Assembly (NCBI RefSeq): GCF_027924145.1
Contig: NZ_BRVP01000022.1
Coordinates: 1-48,690, forward strand
Direction of reading: 5' to 3'
Source: Neptunitalea chrysea
GTDB lineage: Bacteria > Bacteroidota > Bacteroidia > Flavobacteriales > Flavobacteriaceae
Length of the DNA stretch: 48,690 bases
How positions within the stretch are numbered: position 1 is the first letter of the stretch; every line of letters begins with the position of its first letter. Below are positions 1 through 8,277 of the stretch, piece after piece. The notes beneath the pieces are model-generated. The model did not search any database. It was not told the origin of the DNA and saw only the letters and a list, made by a program, of their open reading frames with translations. Both the position numbers and the translations under genes were made by a program.

Positions 1-1231
1 TAAAGTTTCCTTGTATCATTACTTTATCTATAAGTTGCTCACCAAACGAATACGGCAAGTAATAAAATGAAGGTACAGGTTTAGTAATCATTACATTTGC
101 TTTTTTACCCTTTGTAATACTACCATACTCCCTTGATAAATTCATTGCATAAGCACCATTTATAGTAGCCGCATTAATGGCCTCTTCGGGTGTTATTTTC
201 ATCTTTATGCATGCAGTAGCTACCACAAAATTCATATTTCCACTTGGCGTAGTCCCCGGATTATAATCTGAAGCCAACGCCAATGGTAATCCATTATCAA
301 TTAACTTACGAGCTGGTGTATACGGTATGCTTATAAAATAAGAACAACTTGGCAATGCTACCGGCATAGTACCCGAACCTTTTAATACCTCAACATCTGC
401 ATCATTCAATACCTCTAAATGATCTACCGATAATGCCTTGCAATCAACAGCCATCTCAATTCCATTAATCATAGTAAATTGATTCACATGAATCTTAGGC
501 ACTAAACCATATTGCTTTGCCGCTTCTACTATCTTACGGGTTTGTGCTACCGAAAAATAACCTGTTTCACAAAAGGCATCTACAAATTCGGCTAAATTTT
601 CGGCTGCTACTTTAGGCAACATTTCATTAATTAACACATCAATATATCCTTCATGATTATTTTTATATTCAGCCGGAAAAGCATGAGCTCCTAAAAAAGT
701 AGCCTTTATAGGTAAGGAGAACTCTTCTTTCAGGCGCTTTATAACCCTAAGCATTTTAAGTTCTGCCTCGGTAGTTAATCCGTATCCCGATTTTATTTCA
801 ACACCACCAGTTCCCATTTTCATAACCTCCATCAAGCGTAATTTAGACTGCTCATACAAATCATCCTCTGAGGTTTCTTGTAGCTTTTTAGCAGAGTTTA
901 AAATACCTCCTCCTCTATTAGCTATTTCTTCATAACTCAATCCATTAATTCGGTCCACAAACTCCAACTCTCTATTCCCGGCGTACACAATATGAGTATG
1001 GCTATCATACCAAGTAGGTAATACAATTTTACCGGCACAATCTTCAATAGTATCCGCCTCTATAAAGGGCAAATCGCTCATTTCCCCAAAATCCTTAATT
1101 TCATCACCTTCAATCAGTAAGTAAGCATTTTTAATAGATGGTAAAATCTTCATATCAGCTCCTGCTACAAATGCTATATCTGAATCTCTAACCTGAAGTA
1201 ACTCTTGTATATTTACAAATAAAGTAGTCAT
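1..1231 (-). CDS. hutI: Imidazolonepropionase, 3' end cut by window edge
   Basis: Hydrolyses 4-imidazolone-5-propionate to N-formimino-L-glutamate in histidine degradation; a cytosolic amidohydrolase-superfamily metalloenzyme. My reading of the minus strand from ATG 1231 gives 410 open codons with no stop before base 1, close to the full family length of about 410-420, so only the last few residues are missing. Visible signatures are the metal site DSHTH (H78, H80), the loop ANRGGGI, KSGYG, FLGAH, HVNQF near residue 255, SVDHLE and ASDYNPGT with the late metal-binding Asp. The start lies 23 nt below a terminator that separates it from lpdA, so it is probably transcribed on its own or with genes beyond the left edge. 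Identity is firm. Confidence 0.93.
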   Translation of the reverse strand, partial: MTTLFVNIQELLQVRDSDIAFVAGADMKILPSIKNAYLLIEGDEIKDFGEMSDLPFIEADTIEDCAGKIVLPTWYDSHTHIVYAGNRELEFVDRINGLSYEEIANRGGGILNSAKKLQETSEDDLYEQSKLRLMEVMKMGTGGVEIKSGYGLTTEAELKMLRVIKRLKEEFSLPIKATFLGAHAFPAEYKNNHEGYIDVLINEMLPKVAAENLAEFVDAFCETGYFSVAQTRKIVEAAKQYGLVPKIHVNQFTMINGIEMAVDCKALSVDHLEVLNDADVEVLKGSGTMPVALPSCSYFISIPYTPARKLIDNGLPLALASDYNPGTTPSGNMNFVVATACIKMKITPEEAINAATINGAYAMNLSREYGSITKGKKANVMITKPVPSFYYLPYSFGEQLIDKVMIQGNF

Positions 1232-1253
1232 AATTTAGTATTTTTTATAAGAC

Positions 1254-1279
1254 AAAAGGCTGTCTATAGACAGCCTTTT
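1254..1279 (-). terminator. Rho-independent terminator after lpdA
   Basis: An inverted repeat with arms AAAAGGCTGTC and GACAGCCTTTT around a TATA loop lies 24 nt past the lpdA stop on the minus strand. The stem is flanked by T-rich sequence, so it should end lpdA transcription before hutI. Confidence 0.7.
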
Positions 1280-1302
1280 AAAATATATTTTCACAAAAAA
1301 CA

Positions 1303-2709
1303 TTACGAATGTAATGCTCTGTTATCTGTTGCAGCCAATGCAGCTTCCTTAACCGCCTCTGCGTACGTAGGGTGCGCATGGCTCATTCTAGAAATATCCT
1401 CTGCAGATGCTCTAAACTCCATAGCCGTAACTGCCTCAGCAATTAAATCGGCTACACGCGCTCCAATCATATGCACTCCTAATACCTCATCGGTAGCTTC
1501 ATCAGCAAGTACCTTAATAAATCCGTCGATATCCGTACTTGCTCTAGATCTACCTAAAGCTCTCATAGGAAACTGACCTGATTTATATTTTACACCAGCC
1601 TCTTTTAATTGCTCCTCTGTTTTACCAACAGCAGCAACTTCTGGCCAAGTATAAACAACTCCAGGAATTAAGTTATAATCAATATGTGGTTTTTGACCCG
1701 CTAATATCTCTGCAACCATTACTCCTTCTTCTTCCGCTTTATGCGCTAGCATAGCACCTTTAACTACATCTCCAATAGCATAAATATTAGAAACAGATGT
1801 TTGTAAATGATCGTTTGTTTCTATTTGCCCTCTTTCTGTAAGCTTAACACCAGCAGCTTCTGCATTTAAACCATCTGTGTACGGACGTCTACCTACCGAT
1901 ACTAAACAGTAATCCCCTTCAAAAACAACTTCATTTCCTTTTTTATCATCTGCTTTCACAGTAACGGTATCACCCTCTCTGGTAACATCTTTTACTTTAT
2001 GAGATGTATAAAATTTAAAGCCTTGTTTTTTAAGCACCTTAGTAAGCTCTTTAGACAGCGCACCATCCATACCCGGAATAATTCTATCCATAAACTCAAC
2101 TACAGATACCTTTGCTCCTAAACGGCTATACACCTGTCCTAATTCAAGACCAATAACTCCCCCACCAATAATTACTAAGTGCTTCGGTATTTCTTTAAGC
2201 TTTAATGCCTCTGTAGAAGTAATTACACGCTCTTTATCTACTGAAATAAATGGTAAAGACGAAGGCTTAGAACCTGTAGCAATAATGGTATTTTTTGCCT
2301 CAATAGTTTCTGTTTCACCTTCTGCTTTCGCTATACTAATATGTGTAGCGTCTTCAAAACTACCTACTCCGCGAAAAACATCAATTTTATTCTTATCCAT
2401 TAAAAAATCGATTCCCTTAGTTGTCTGATCAACAACTCCTTGTTTACGGGCAATCATTTTTTCAAGGTTCGCTTTTACCTCACCAGAAATTTCAATTCCG
2501 TGTTCTTCAAAATGCTTAATGGCATCATGATAATGGTGCGTAGAATCTAACAACGCTTTAGATGGGATACACCCAACATTTAAACATGTTCCACCAAGGG
2601 TAGCATACTTTTCTATTATTGCAGTTTTCATTCCCAGCTGAGCGCAACGAATTGCTGCTACATAACCACCGGGACCCGAGCCTATAACGGCTACATCATA
2701 TTGAGTCAT
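1303..2709 (-). CDS. lpdA: Dihydrolipoyl dehydrogenase (E3), first copy
   Basis: FAD flavoprotein that reoxidises dihydrolipoamide on 2-oxoacid dehydrogenase or glycine-cleavage complexes, using NAD+. 468 residues, normal for the family. Visible are the FAD-binding GSGPGG at residues 11-16, the redox disulfide in GTCLNVGCIPSK (C42, C47), an NAD-binding GGGVIGLELG, the second FAD motif AIGDV, and the C-terminal catalytic HAHPTYAEA. The open frame reaches 2760, but the start at 2709 (MTQYDV) is chosen because the upstream 17 codons do not look like family sequence and a promoter box sits at 2750-2757. A second, diverged E3 lies at 45677-47068. This copy has the CLNVGC form, the other CLNWGC, so the two probably serve different complexes (inference). 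Confidence 0.95.
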   Translation of the reverse strand: MTQYDVAVIGSGPGGYVAAIRCAQLGMKTAIIEKYATLGGTCLNVGCIPSKALLDSTHHYHDAIKHFEEHGIEISGEVKANLEKMIARKQGVVDQTTKGIDFLMDKNKIDVFRGVGSFEDATHISIAKAEGETETIEAKNTIIATGSKPSSLPFISVDKERVITSTEALKLKEIPKHLVIIGGGVIGLELGQVYSRLGAKVSVVEFMDRIIPGMDGALSKELTKVLKKQGFKFYTSHKVKDVTREGDTVTVKADDKKGNEVVFEGDYCLVSVGRRPYTDGLNAEAAGVKLTERGQIETNDHLQTSVSNIYAIGDVVKGAMLAHKAEEEGVMVAEILAGQKPHIDYNLIPGVVYTWPEVAAVGKTEEQLKEAGVKYKSGQFPMRALGRSRASTDIDGFIKVLADEATDEVLGVHMIGARVADLIAEAVTAMEFRASAEDISRMSHAHPTYAEAVKEAALAATDNRALHS

Positions 2710-2749
2710 AATACGTTTTATTTGAAGTCTAATTTTTAACCAATCATAA

Positions 2750-2781
2750 CAAATGTACAAATGTTTTAAAACTTATTGCAA
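2750..2781 (-). promoter_or_regulatory. Candidate lpdA promoter
   Basis: On the minus strand TACATTTG (2757-2750) matches the Bacteroidota -7 form TAnnTTTG, with TTGC about 20 nt upstream (2781-2778) as a weak -33 box. A transcript starting near 2743 would exclude the longer reading frame start at 2760 and supports the start at 2709. Confidence 0.5.
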
Positions 2782-2839
2782 TTCCTTTCATAGGTTTCTG
2801 CTAAAAAGTTGTAGATATTACAATATTAAATTGATAACA

Positions 2840-3454
2840 TTAGTTTTCTTCCAAAGAATCTGTTCTATATAGGTATAATACCTCTTTATTTTTAAAATTT
2901 GCATAGGCATTCACCAAGCTACTTGCTGCCTGTTGTTGAATACGTTGTGCATCTAATAACTCGGTTAATCCTGACAGTCCTGCCGCATAATTATCGGTAT
3001 TCACTTCTAAATTTTCTGTAGCTTGTTGGTTATTAATTTCTGCAAAATGAATTTGCTCATACGCATTGGTAACGTTATACCAACTTTGCATAATAGCCAA
3101 TTGTAACTTATCTTTTACATCATCCAAATTATTTTTAGCAATAGCAACATCCAATTTTTTCTGTTTTACTTTTTGTCTTCCGGCTCCCCACCAATCAGAA
3201 ATAGGAATGGTTAATGTTCCCATAGCTACTGGTACAACCCGACTGTTGAACGTATTGTTAAAACTACCTAACTGGGTACCTGCCATACCTACTGTAAATG
3301 TAGGTAACAGGTCGGCTTTACTAAGTTTAGTTTGTAATTCTTTAGCAGTTACCGATTTTTCCATCAACTTATAATTACTATTAGAAGTTACCACAGTATC
3401 TACTGTCATATAAGTCAATTCAGGATTTTTAATAAAATAGCCCCAAAACTTCAC
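2840..3454 (-). pseudogene. 5'-truncated TolC-family outer membrane efflux protein
   Basis: The 204-residue frame resembles only the C-terminal half of an outer membrane efflux protein (TolC/OEP family). It has a long helical stretch (KSVTAKELQTKLSKADLLPTF), a strand-rich barrel piece ending in TIPISDWW, then a second helical hairpin with coiled-coil character up to LLDAQRIQQQAASSLVNAY. Full members are about 430-480 residues with a signal peptide; here both the signal peptide and the first barrel/helix repeat are absent. The frame begins with GTG right after unrelated sequence. No partner RND pump or membrane-fusion gene is adjacent. Most likely a deletion remnant that is no longer exported. 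Confidence 0.75.
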
Positions 3455-3459
3455 TAAAA

Positions 3460-3582
3460 TTAACTTCCGTATGCTTTGAGACTATTTTCTCCCGAACCCT
3501 TATTTTTGTATGCTACTATCTTAAAACAATTTTCTTGCCAAGAATCTGCAATTATATTTTTAACGATATCTGCCAACGGTAT
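3460..3582 (-). other. Short open frame overlapping the plug-protein 3' end
   Basis: Forty codons are open here without an obvious ATG, overlapping the end of the plug-like gene in a different frame. The translation contains DSWQENCFKIVAYKNKGSG and ends KAYGS. It reads like real protein sequence rather than noise, so it may be the displaced C-terminus of a neighbouring gene left by the event that truncated the TolC gene. I do not recognise the family. Confidence 0.3.
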
Positions 3583-3925
3583 TTACCCCACTAGGCATTA
3601 AAACAATACTTTCAATATTTGAAGGGTTTAACGCTTTTAGCATTTCCATAGAACTTCTAACCCCATCTATATAAACCACATGTTCCTCTTGATTTCGCAT
3701 ACAAAGCTTTTGAAGTTGATAGAACTGATCATACCTTATACCTATTCCCGGTACCGTTGCATACAATGCATTGTATACATCTTGCCAACTGTTTAAAATA
3801 AACTTATCTGAAGATACTGTATAACAAGTTACAGAACCATTACAATCTTCCGTTTTCTTCTTTATCTGTTGCGCATTTACACTTATAATACCCATAAATA
3901 CAAATACAAAAAAAATTGACTTCAT
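3560..3925 (-). CDS. Small exported TonB-plug-like protein
   Basis: 121 residues with an N-terminal signal peptide (hydrophobic residues 4-17, cleavage after VNA). The mature part resembles a stand-alone plug domain of TonB-dependent receptors: VYNALYATVPGIGI corresponds to the plug segment before the conserved VDG, VVYIDGVRS to that motif, and NPSNIESIVLMPSG to the segment usually reading NPxDIESIxVLK. No beta-barrel follows. Such plug-only proteins occur in Bacteroidota, but this one sits in a decayed patch, so it could also be a receptor fragment. Upstream is a 107-nt gap to menE, which is on the same strand. Function unknown. Confidence 0.6.
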   Translation of the reverse strand: MKSIFFVFVFMGIISVNAQQIKKKTEDCNGSVTCYTVSSDKFILNSWQDVYNALYATVPGIGIRYDQFYQLQKLCMRNQEEHVVYIDGVRSSMEMLKALNPSNIESIVLMPSGVNTVGRYR

Positions 3926-4032
3926 AGTTTTGTTGTTTTAATTTTTAACTAAACTATAAAGTCAATCAATATTATTCAATACTAAATGAGTAAACCCCTA
4001 TTACCAAAGAGTAAACTAGTAATATCATTTAG

Positions 4033-5127
4033 TTAACTCTTTTCTATCAAGGCCAATGTTTCTGTACGTATGATTTTATCATTTAATGTACGTACAAATT
4101 TTTGTAATGCTATAACCTCTTTAGGCTTTTCATATTTTTCTAAACCAGCTTCTTCTATTTGTTTTTTTACCAAAGCAACCACTTCCTCTTTAGCACACTC
4201 TACTATCAAAACAACTTTTTCTCCTAAATTTTCATCTGGCATACCAGTAACAAAATATGGCTTTTTAATAGTATCTAATTTCGCCTCAATTCTTTCTGGA
4301 AATAACTTAATACCTCCAGAGTTAATAGCATTATCAATACGTCCTAACCATTCAAATTTACGTTTAGAAAGTAGATTTACTACATCATTGGTTACCACCT
4401 TTTCATCTGAAACATTTGGTGCATCAATTACCAAGCAACTACGATCATCTGTACTTATATTTACACCCGACATGACTTTAAAGTACGTATACTCCTTACC
4501 TTTTTTAAACTTGTTTACTTTTCTTGAGGCAATATGTGTTATGGTCTCAGTCATTCCATAGGTTTCATAAATATAAGACGGAATGCTTTGTAACTCGGCT
4601 TTTAATCCTGGTGTTAATGGTGCTCCACCCACTATAATTTTTTTAACTCTGTGAAGTTCTTCTAGCGAATACTTTACCTGCATAGGTACCATGGCACAAA
4701 AATCGTATTCTTTCTCATTATATAACAAAGGATACTTATCCGGTGGCACAATATCAATCTCCAACCCTAAAATCATTGCTCTCACTAACATCATTTTACC
4801 TGCTATATAATTAGCAGATAAACAATGTAAAGCTCTATCTCCTACTTCCAATTTAAAATGGTTTCCTGTAGCAATTGCAGAATTTACCATTTTATTTTTA
4901 TCCAAACGAATTCTTTTAGGAGCACCCGTAGACCCAGAAGTCTGCACCTCTACATAATCTTTTTGATCTAACCAATCCAATAAAAAGTTTCCAATCTCTC
5001 TTTCATGAGGTTTACCTTCCTTAATAAAAGTATAAGCAACATCATTCAGGTTTTCTCTTGAAAAATGGTATCCGTTTAATTTAAATCTGTTATGAATATT
5101 TTTAAAACCGGGTACTTGCATTTCCAT
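4033..5127 (-). CDS. menE: O-succinylbenzoate--CoA ligase
   Basis: Activates o-succinylbenzoate to its CoA thioester in menaquinone synthesis via an acyl-adenylate. 364 residues, shorter than Bacillus or E. coli MenE, with a reduced N-terminal domain. Visible motifs are the AMP-binding P-loop TSGSTGAPK (63-71), the adenylate motif YGMTET, the hinge GRIDNAINSGGIKLFP and a C-terminal Lys in LNDKIIRT (K351), matching the catalytic lysine of the ANL superfamily. It is last in the men cluster, 3 nt after the CPBP gene, so co-transcribed. ATG 5127 is used; an in-frame ATG two codons later is equally possible. Confidence 0.9.
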   Translation of the reverse strand: MEMQVPGFKNIHNRFKLNGYHFSRENLNDVAYTFIKEGKPHEREIGNFLLDWLDQKDYVEVQTSGSTGAPKRIRLDKNKMVNSAIATGNHFKLEVGDRALHCLSANYIAGKMMLVRAMILGLEIDIVPPDKYPLLYNEKEYDFCAMVPMQVKYSLEELHRVKKIIVGGAPLTPGLKAELQSIPSYIYETYGMTETITHIASRKVNKFKKGKEYTYFKVMSGVNISTDDRSCLVIDAPNVSDEKVVTNDVVNLLSKRKFEWLGRIDNAINSGGIKLFPERIEAKLDTIKKPYFVTGMPDENLGEKVVLIVECAKEEVVALVKKQIEEAGLEKYEKPKEVIALQKFVRTLNDKIIRTETLALIEKS

Positions 5128-5130
5128 GGT

Positions 5131-6072
5131 CTAATATTTTTTGTTAGTAGTTTCTTCTTTTAAAGTATGCAATTTACCAAACAATTTCTCCTTCCAACCA
5201 TTCCATTTATAAATTTTAGAAAAAATAAATAAAATTAATATTTGAATAACAATAGGGATAAAGATCTCTATCCCCACTTTAGGATCTCCAATATTTTTAA
5301 ATACCGAATCTGTTTGAATAACCGTCCAGTCTGCAGTCACCAATAAGGCACCAATCATATTATTAGCGGCATGAAAACCTAGGGCGAGTTCCATCCCCTC
5401 ATCCATTAACGTCATTATACCCAAAGTAAACCCCGTTCCAATATAAAACACCAATACAACATCCCCCATTTGGGCAATCTCTGGGTTTCCCAAATGCATA
5501 ATTCCAAATAATACAGATGTACCTATAAAAGGAATCCATTTACACATACTACTTACCCCTAAACCTTGCATTAGATATCCTCTAAATATATATTCTTCTA
5601 AACTTGTCTGAATTGGAAGTAAAAGTACCACCAAAAACAACATGACAAATTTCTCCAAATCAAAGTTAAGTATAAACACCTCAGGGTATATTTTATAGCT
5701 GATGTATACAGTTAATAAACTAGCAAGTGAGATGGTGAAAAAACTCATAAAAAACCGATTCCAGTCAAATTTAGAACGACTTGTAGTTAATTTAAGTATT
5801 GTGAATTTATGCAGGTTCTGAACCACAACAAATAATGTAAACAGTCCAATGGCAAAGCTTACAATATATAATACCAGATAAGTATTATTACCCAAAAGAT
5901 TTATAATCTCATTTAAACTATGAGCCTCAACACCTAGAGTGTTTTTTTTATAAGCTATCAATAGCTGCATTGGTAGTCTACCTATAATTAGCCAAGCCAC
6001 AATTACAATGACAAAACCTATTAAGTATCGCCACCATTCATGTTTGCTTTTAAGCGCTTGTTCTATATACAT
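5131..6072 (-). CDS. CPBP-family intramembrane glutamic endopeptidase
   Basis: 313-residue multi-spanning membrane protein of the CPBP (Abi/CAAX type II protease) family. The three family motifs are present: EEYIFRG (E159, E160, R164), FGIMHLG (H193) and HAANN near residue 235. Hydrophobic segments cover roughly residues 16-40, 63-86, 110-128, 142-156, 180-195, 208-225 and a C-terminal segment near 275-295. It lies between menC (9 nt) and menE (3 nt), an arrangement common in Flavobacteriaceae. The substrate is unknown. A role linked to membrane-bound quinone synthesis is only suggested by position. Confidence 0.85.
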   Translation of the reverse strand: MYIEQALKSKHEWWRYLIGFVIVIVAWLIIGRLPMQLLIAYKKNTLGVEAHSLNEIINLLGNNTYLVLYIVSFAIGLFTLFVVVQNLHKFTILKLTTSRSKFDWNRFFMSFFTISLASLLTVYISYKIYPEVFILNFDLEKFVMLFLVVLLLPIQTSLEEYIFRGYLMQGLGVSSMCKWIPFIGTSVLFGIMHLGNPEIAQMGDVVLVFYIGTGFTLGIMTLMDEGMELALGFHAANNMIGALLVTADWTVIQTDSVFKNIGDPKVGIEIFIPIVIQILILFIFSKIYKWNGWKEKLFGKLHTLKEETTNKKY

Positions 6073-6081
6073 ACTAGTATT

Positions 6082-7116
6082 TTATAAATTGAAGTTCCAC
6101 TTACCTGAATTGGAATATATAAGTTTGCCTGATTTAACTATTAATGGACTATCAAAATTATTGGTATACAAAGCTCCCGTACCTAGCCCTTGTGGCATAT
6201 TGTTATCTAAAGTAAACGTAAACTGAGCAATTGCATTTAAACCTATATTACTCTCTAAAGCACTGGTTATCCACCATTCTACTCTATTTTTTTCTGCTAA
6301 TTGTATCCATTCCAAGCTTCCTTTAATTCCACCAACTAAACTAGGTTTTAAAATAATATATTGAGGCTTAATAGTTTCTATTAGCTCTTGCTTTCTTTTA
6401 AATGTAGTAATACCAATTAATTCTTCATCCAATGCTATTGGCAGTGGAGTCACCTCACATAAACTAGCCATAACATCCCAACTTCCTGCCCTAATAGGTT
6501 GTTCTATTGAGTGTAGTTTAAATGCTGATAGTCGCTTCAAATTTTCTAATGCCCTATCATGACTAAATGCACCATTAGCATCTACCCTAATTTCTATATC
6601 ATCCTCAGAAAACTGTTCTCTTATATACTTAAGTAAATCTAATTCCGTTTCAAAATCAATCGCACCTATCTTTAATTTAATACAGGTAAATCCGGCATTA
6701 AGCTTATCTATAATTTGAGACTTCATATATTCCTTCTCTCCCATCCAAATTAATCCATTTATGGCTATTGGAGCCTCTTTTGAAGTAAAATCGGATGGAT
6801 ACAAAACATACGGATTTTCAGCATACAACGAATCAAAAGCCTGCTCTAACCCAAACTGTATAGATGGAAAATCGGACAATTCTTTATACAACACATCCAA
6901 TCCTAAATGAATATTGTTACAAACCCATTGTAGCTTTTCCTCATAATCTGGTCTGTCATCAAAACTCAATGCTCTTAAAATTCCGCATTCACCAATTCCA
7001 ATAGAATCTTTATCTTCTAATAAAATAAACCAGGTTTCTTTTTTAAGCAAAACACCCCTAGAGGTTCCACTGGGGCGTTTAAAATCTAATATGTATTTTT
7101 TATAAGTAGCCTTCAT
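6082..7116 (-). CDS. menC: o-Succinylbenzoate synthase
   Basis: Enolase-superfamily enzyme that dehydrates SHCHC to o-succinylbenzoate in menaquinone synthesis. 344 residues. The catalytic set is visible: KxK (K147, K149), metal ligands D179 in RVDANG, E205 in SIEQP and D230 in ALDEE, and the second base K257 in ILKPS. Some enolase-superfamily members with these residues are dipeptide epimerases or N-acylamino-acid racemases, but location between menA/menB and menE makes menC the natural call. It starts 252 nt below the stop of the metal-dependent hydrolase gene, so it may have its own promoter. Confidence 0.9.
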   Translation of the reverse strand: MKATYKKYILDFKRPSGTSRGVLLKKETWFILLEDKDSIGIGECGILRALSFDDRPDYEEKLQWVCNNIHLGLDVLYKELSDFPSIQFGLEQAFDSLYAENPYVLYPSDFTSKEAPIAINGLIWMGEKEYMKSQIIDKLNAGFTCIKLKIGAIDFETELDLLKYIREQFSEDDIEIRVDANGAFSHDRALENLKRLSAFKLHSIEQPIRAGSWDVMASLCEVTPLPIALDEELIGITTFKRKQELIETIKPQYIILKPSLVGGIKGSLEWIQLAEKNRVEWWITSALESNIGLNAIAQFTFTLDNNMPQGLGTGALYTNNFDSPLIVKSGKLIYSNSGKWNFNL

Positions 7117-7199
7117 ATTTTAAAAGCTATAAGGTACATTATTATTCAAAGTAATTACTAACTATATAGTTTATAAATATTGTATTACGTGGCTTATTT

Positions 7200-7286
7200 T
7201 TAAAACCATTTACTAATGATATCTTCACCTACAATTTCATCTGAAGTACACCCCTTTATTGCTATTAAGTATAATTCTATAATCAT
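7200..7286 (-). other. Possible 28-codon ORF in the 252-nt gap upstream of menC
   Basis: The gap 7117-7368 holds no recognisable gene. One ATG-initiated minus-strand frame of 28 codons (ending DEIVGEDIISKWF) is the only protein-like stretch. It could be a small protein, a C-terminal remnant or chance. No clear promoter or terminator was seen in the gap. Confidence 0.2.
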
Positions 7287-7368
7287 TTGAGCCTTTATCT
7301 TAACAAAGATATTATGTTAGAGACAAAGCCCATTGCAAAATGTAAATTTTCAATAATCCAATTACATT

Positions 7369-8049
7369 TTACACATTAATACTTGCTCCTATATTTAATA
7401 AAATCAATTCTTTCCCTTTTTGTTCAAAGGTTGATTTCGCATAATCATGGTCTATTTTAATGTATCCAAAAGTATCGTAATGACATCCTAAAATCTTATC
7501 ACATTCAACAAACTCAGCAGCCACAACAGCTTCGTCTACTCCCATTGTAAAGTTATCTCCAATTGGTAATATCGCTAAGTCTAGTTTAAAAAACATAGGG
7601 ATTAACTTCATATCTAACGTTAGGGAAGTATCTCCGGCTATATACACAGTTTTACCACATGAAACCAATACAAAACCTCCTGGTAAACCACCGCTTTTTC
7701 CATCAGGAAAGGTAGAAGAATGTATGGCTGTAACGTATTTTAAGCTTCCAAAATCAAATTCCCAGGTACCACCATGATTCATTGGATGTGTTTGAAACCC
7801 TTTTTCTCCATAATAAGATGCTATCTCCGCATTAGAAACAATAACAGCGTTAGTTCTTTTCGCAATGGTCTCAACATCATATACATGGTCTTGATGTGCA
7901 TGTGTAACAAGTATATAATCTACCTCTAATGTATTGATATCTACTATACCATGAGTAGCTTCATTAGGTGAAATAAACGGATCTACTAATAGTTTTTTTC
8001 CTTCCGTTTCTATATATAATGAGTTTTGACCGTAAAATGTGACTTTCAT
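7369..8049 (-). CDS. UPF0173-type metal-dependent hydrolase
   Basis: 226-residue metallo-beta-lactamase-fold hydrolase of the UPF0173/YtkL-like group. The Zn-binding motif THAHQDH (H50, H52, D54, H55) is intact, followed by a conserved MNHGG, IAGDTSL and the late GCHYDTF histidine. The protein is cytosolic, with no signal peptide. Its substrate is not established. It lies within the men cluster on the same strand; in related flavobacteria a hydrolase of this type often sits between menB and menA, so here the cluster looks rearranged (from memory of the lineage, not shown by this sequence). Confidence 0.85.
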   Translation of the reverse strand: MKVTFYGQNSLYIETEGKKLLVDPFISPNEATHGIVDINTLEVDYILVTHAHQDHVYDVETIAKRTNAVIVSNAEIASYYGEKGFQTHPMNHGGTWEFDFGSLKYVTAIHSSTFPDGKSGGLPGGFVLVSCGKTVYIAGDTSLTLDMKLIPMFFKLDLAILPIGDNFTMGVDEAVVAAEFVECDKILGCHYDTFGYIKIDHDYAKSTFEQKGKELILLNIGASINV

Positions 8050-8154
8050 TTTAAAATAGTTTATAATTAGTTCTATTCAAAAATATACATTAATAGCCAT
8101 AACTTTAAAGTATCTATTTATATAATTTTGTTAATTATAAACCCCTAATTACTA

Positions 8155-8277
8155 TTACAAAATCATAAATTTCTTTTCCTTTAGGCCTTCTTCACCCATC
8201 ATAATAAAACGATTGTTCTTATGTACACCATACTGAAGCGGATAATAGATTGGCTTAATCTTTTCAGTTGTCGAACA
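8155..8277 (-). pseudogene. Possible C-terminal gene remnant
   Basis: Forty codons are open just downstream of, and slightly overlapping, the TPR kinase-like gene, without a usable start. The translation includes KIKPIYYPLQYGVHKNNRF and IMMGEEGLKEKKFMIL before a TAA. The composition is protein-like and out of frame with the upstream gene, which suggests the stranded tail of a lost gene. I do not recognise the family. Confidence 0.3.

Noticed and set aside
2710-2760. 17-codon N-terminal extension of the first lpdA
   Set aside because: It lacks family similarity and overlaps the candidate -7 box at 2750-2757; MTQYDV at 2709 is the usual start.
4070-4561. Plus-strand open frame of 163 codons opposite menE
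   Set aside because: It is antisense to a clear menE gene with full motif support; composition mirrors the opposite strand.
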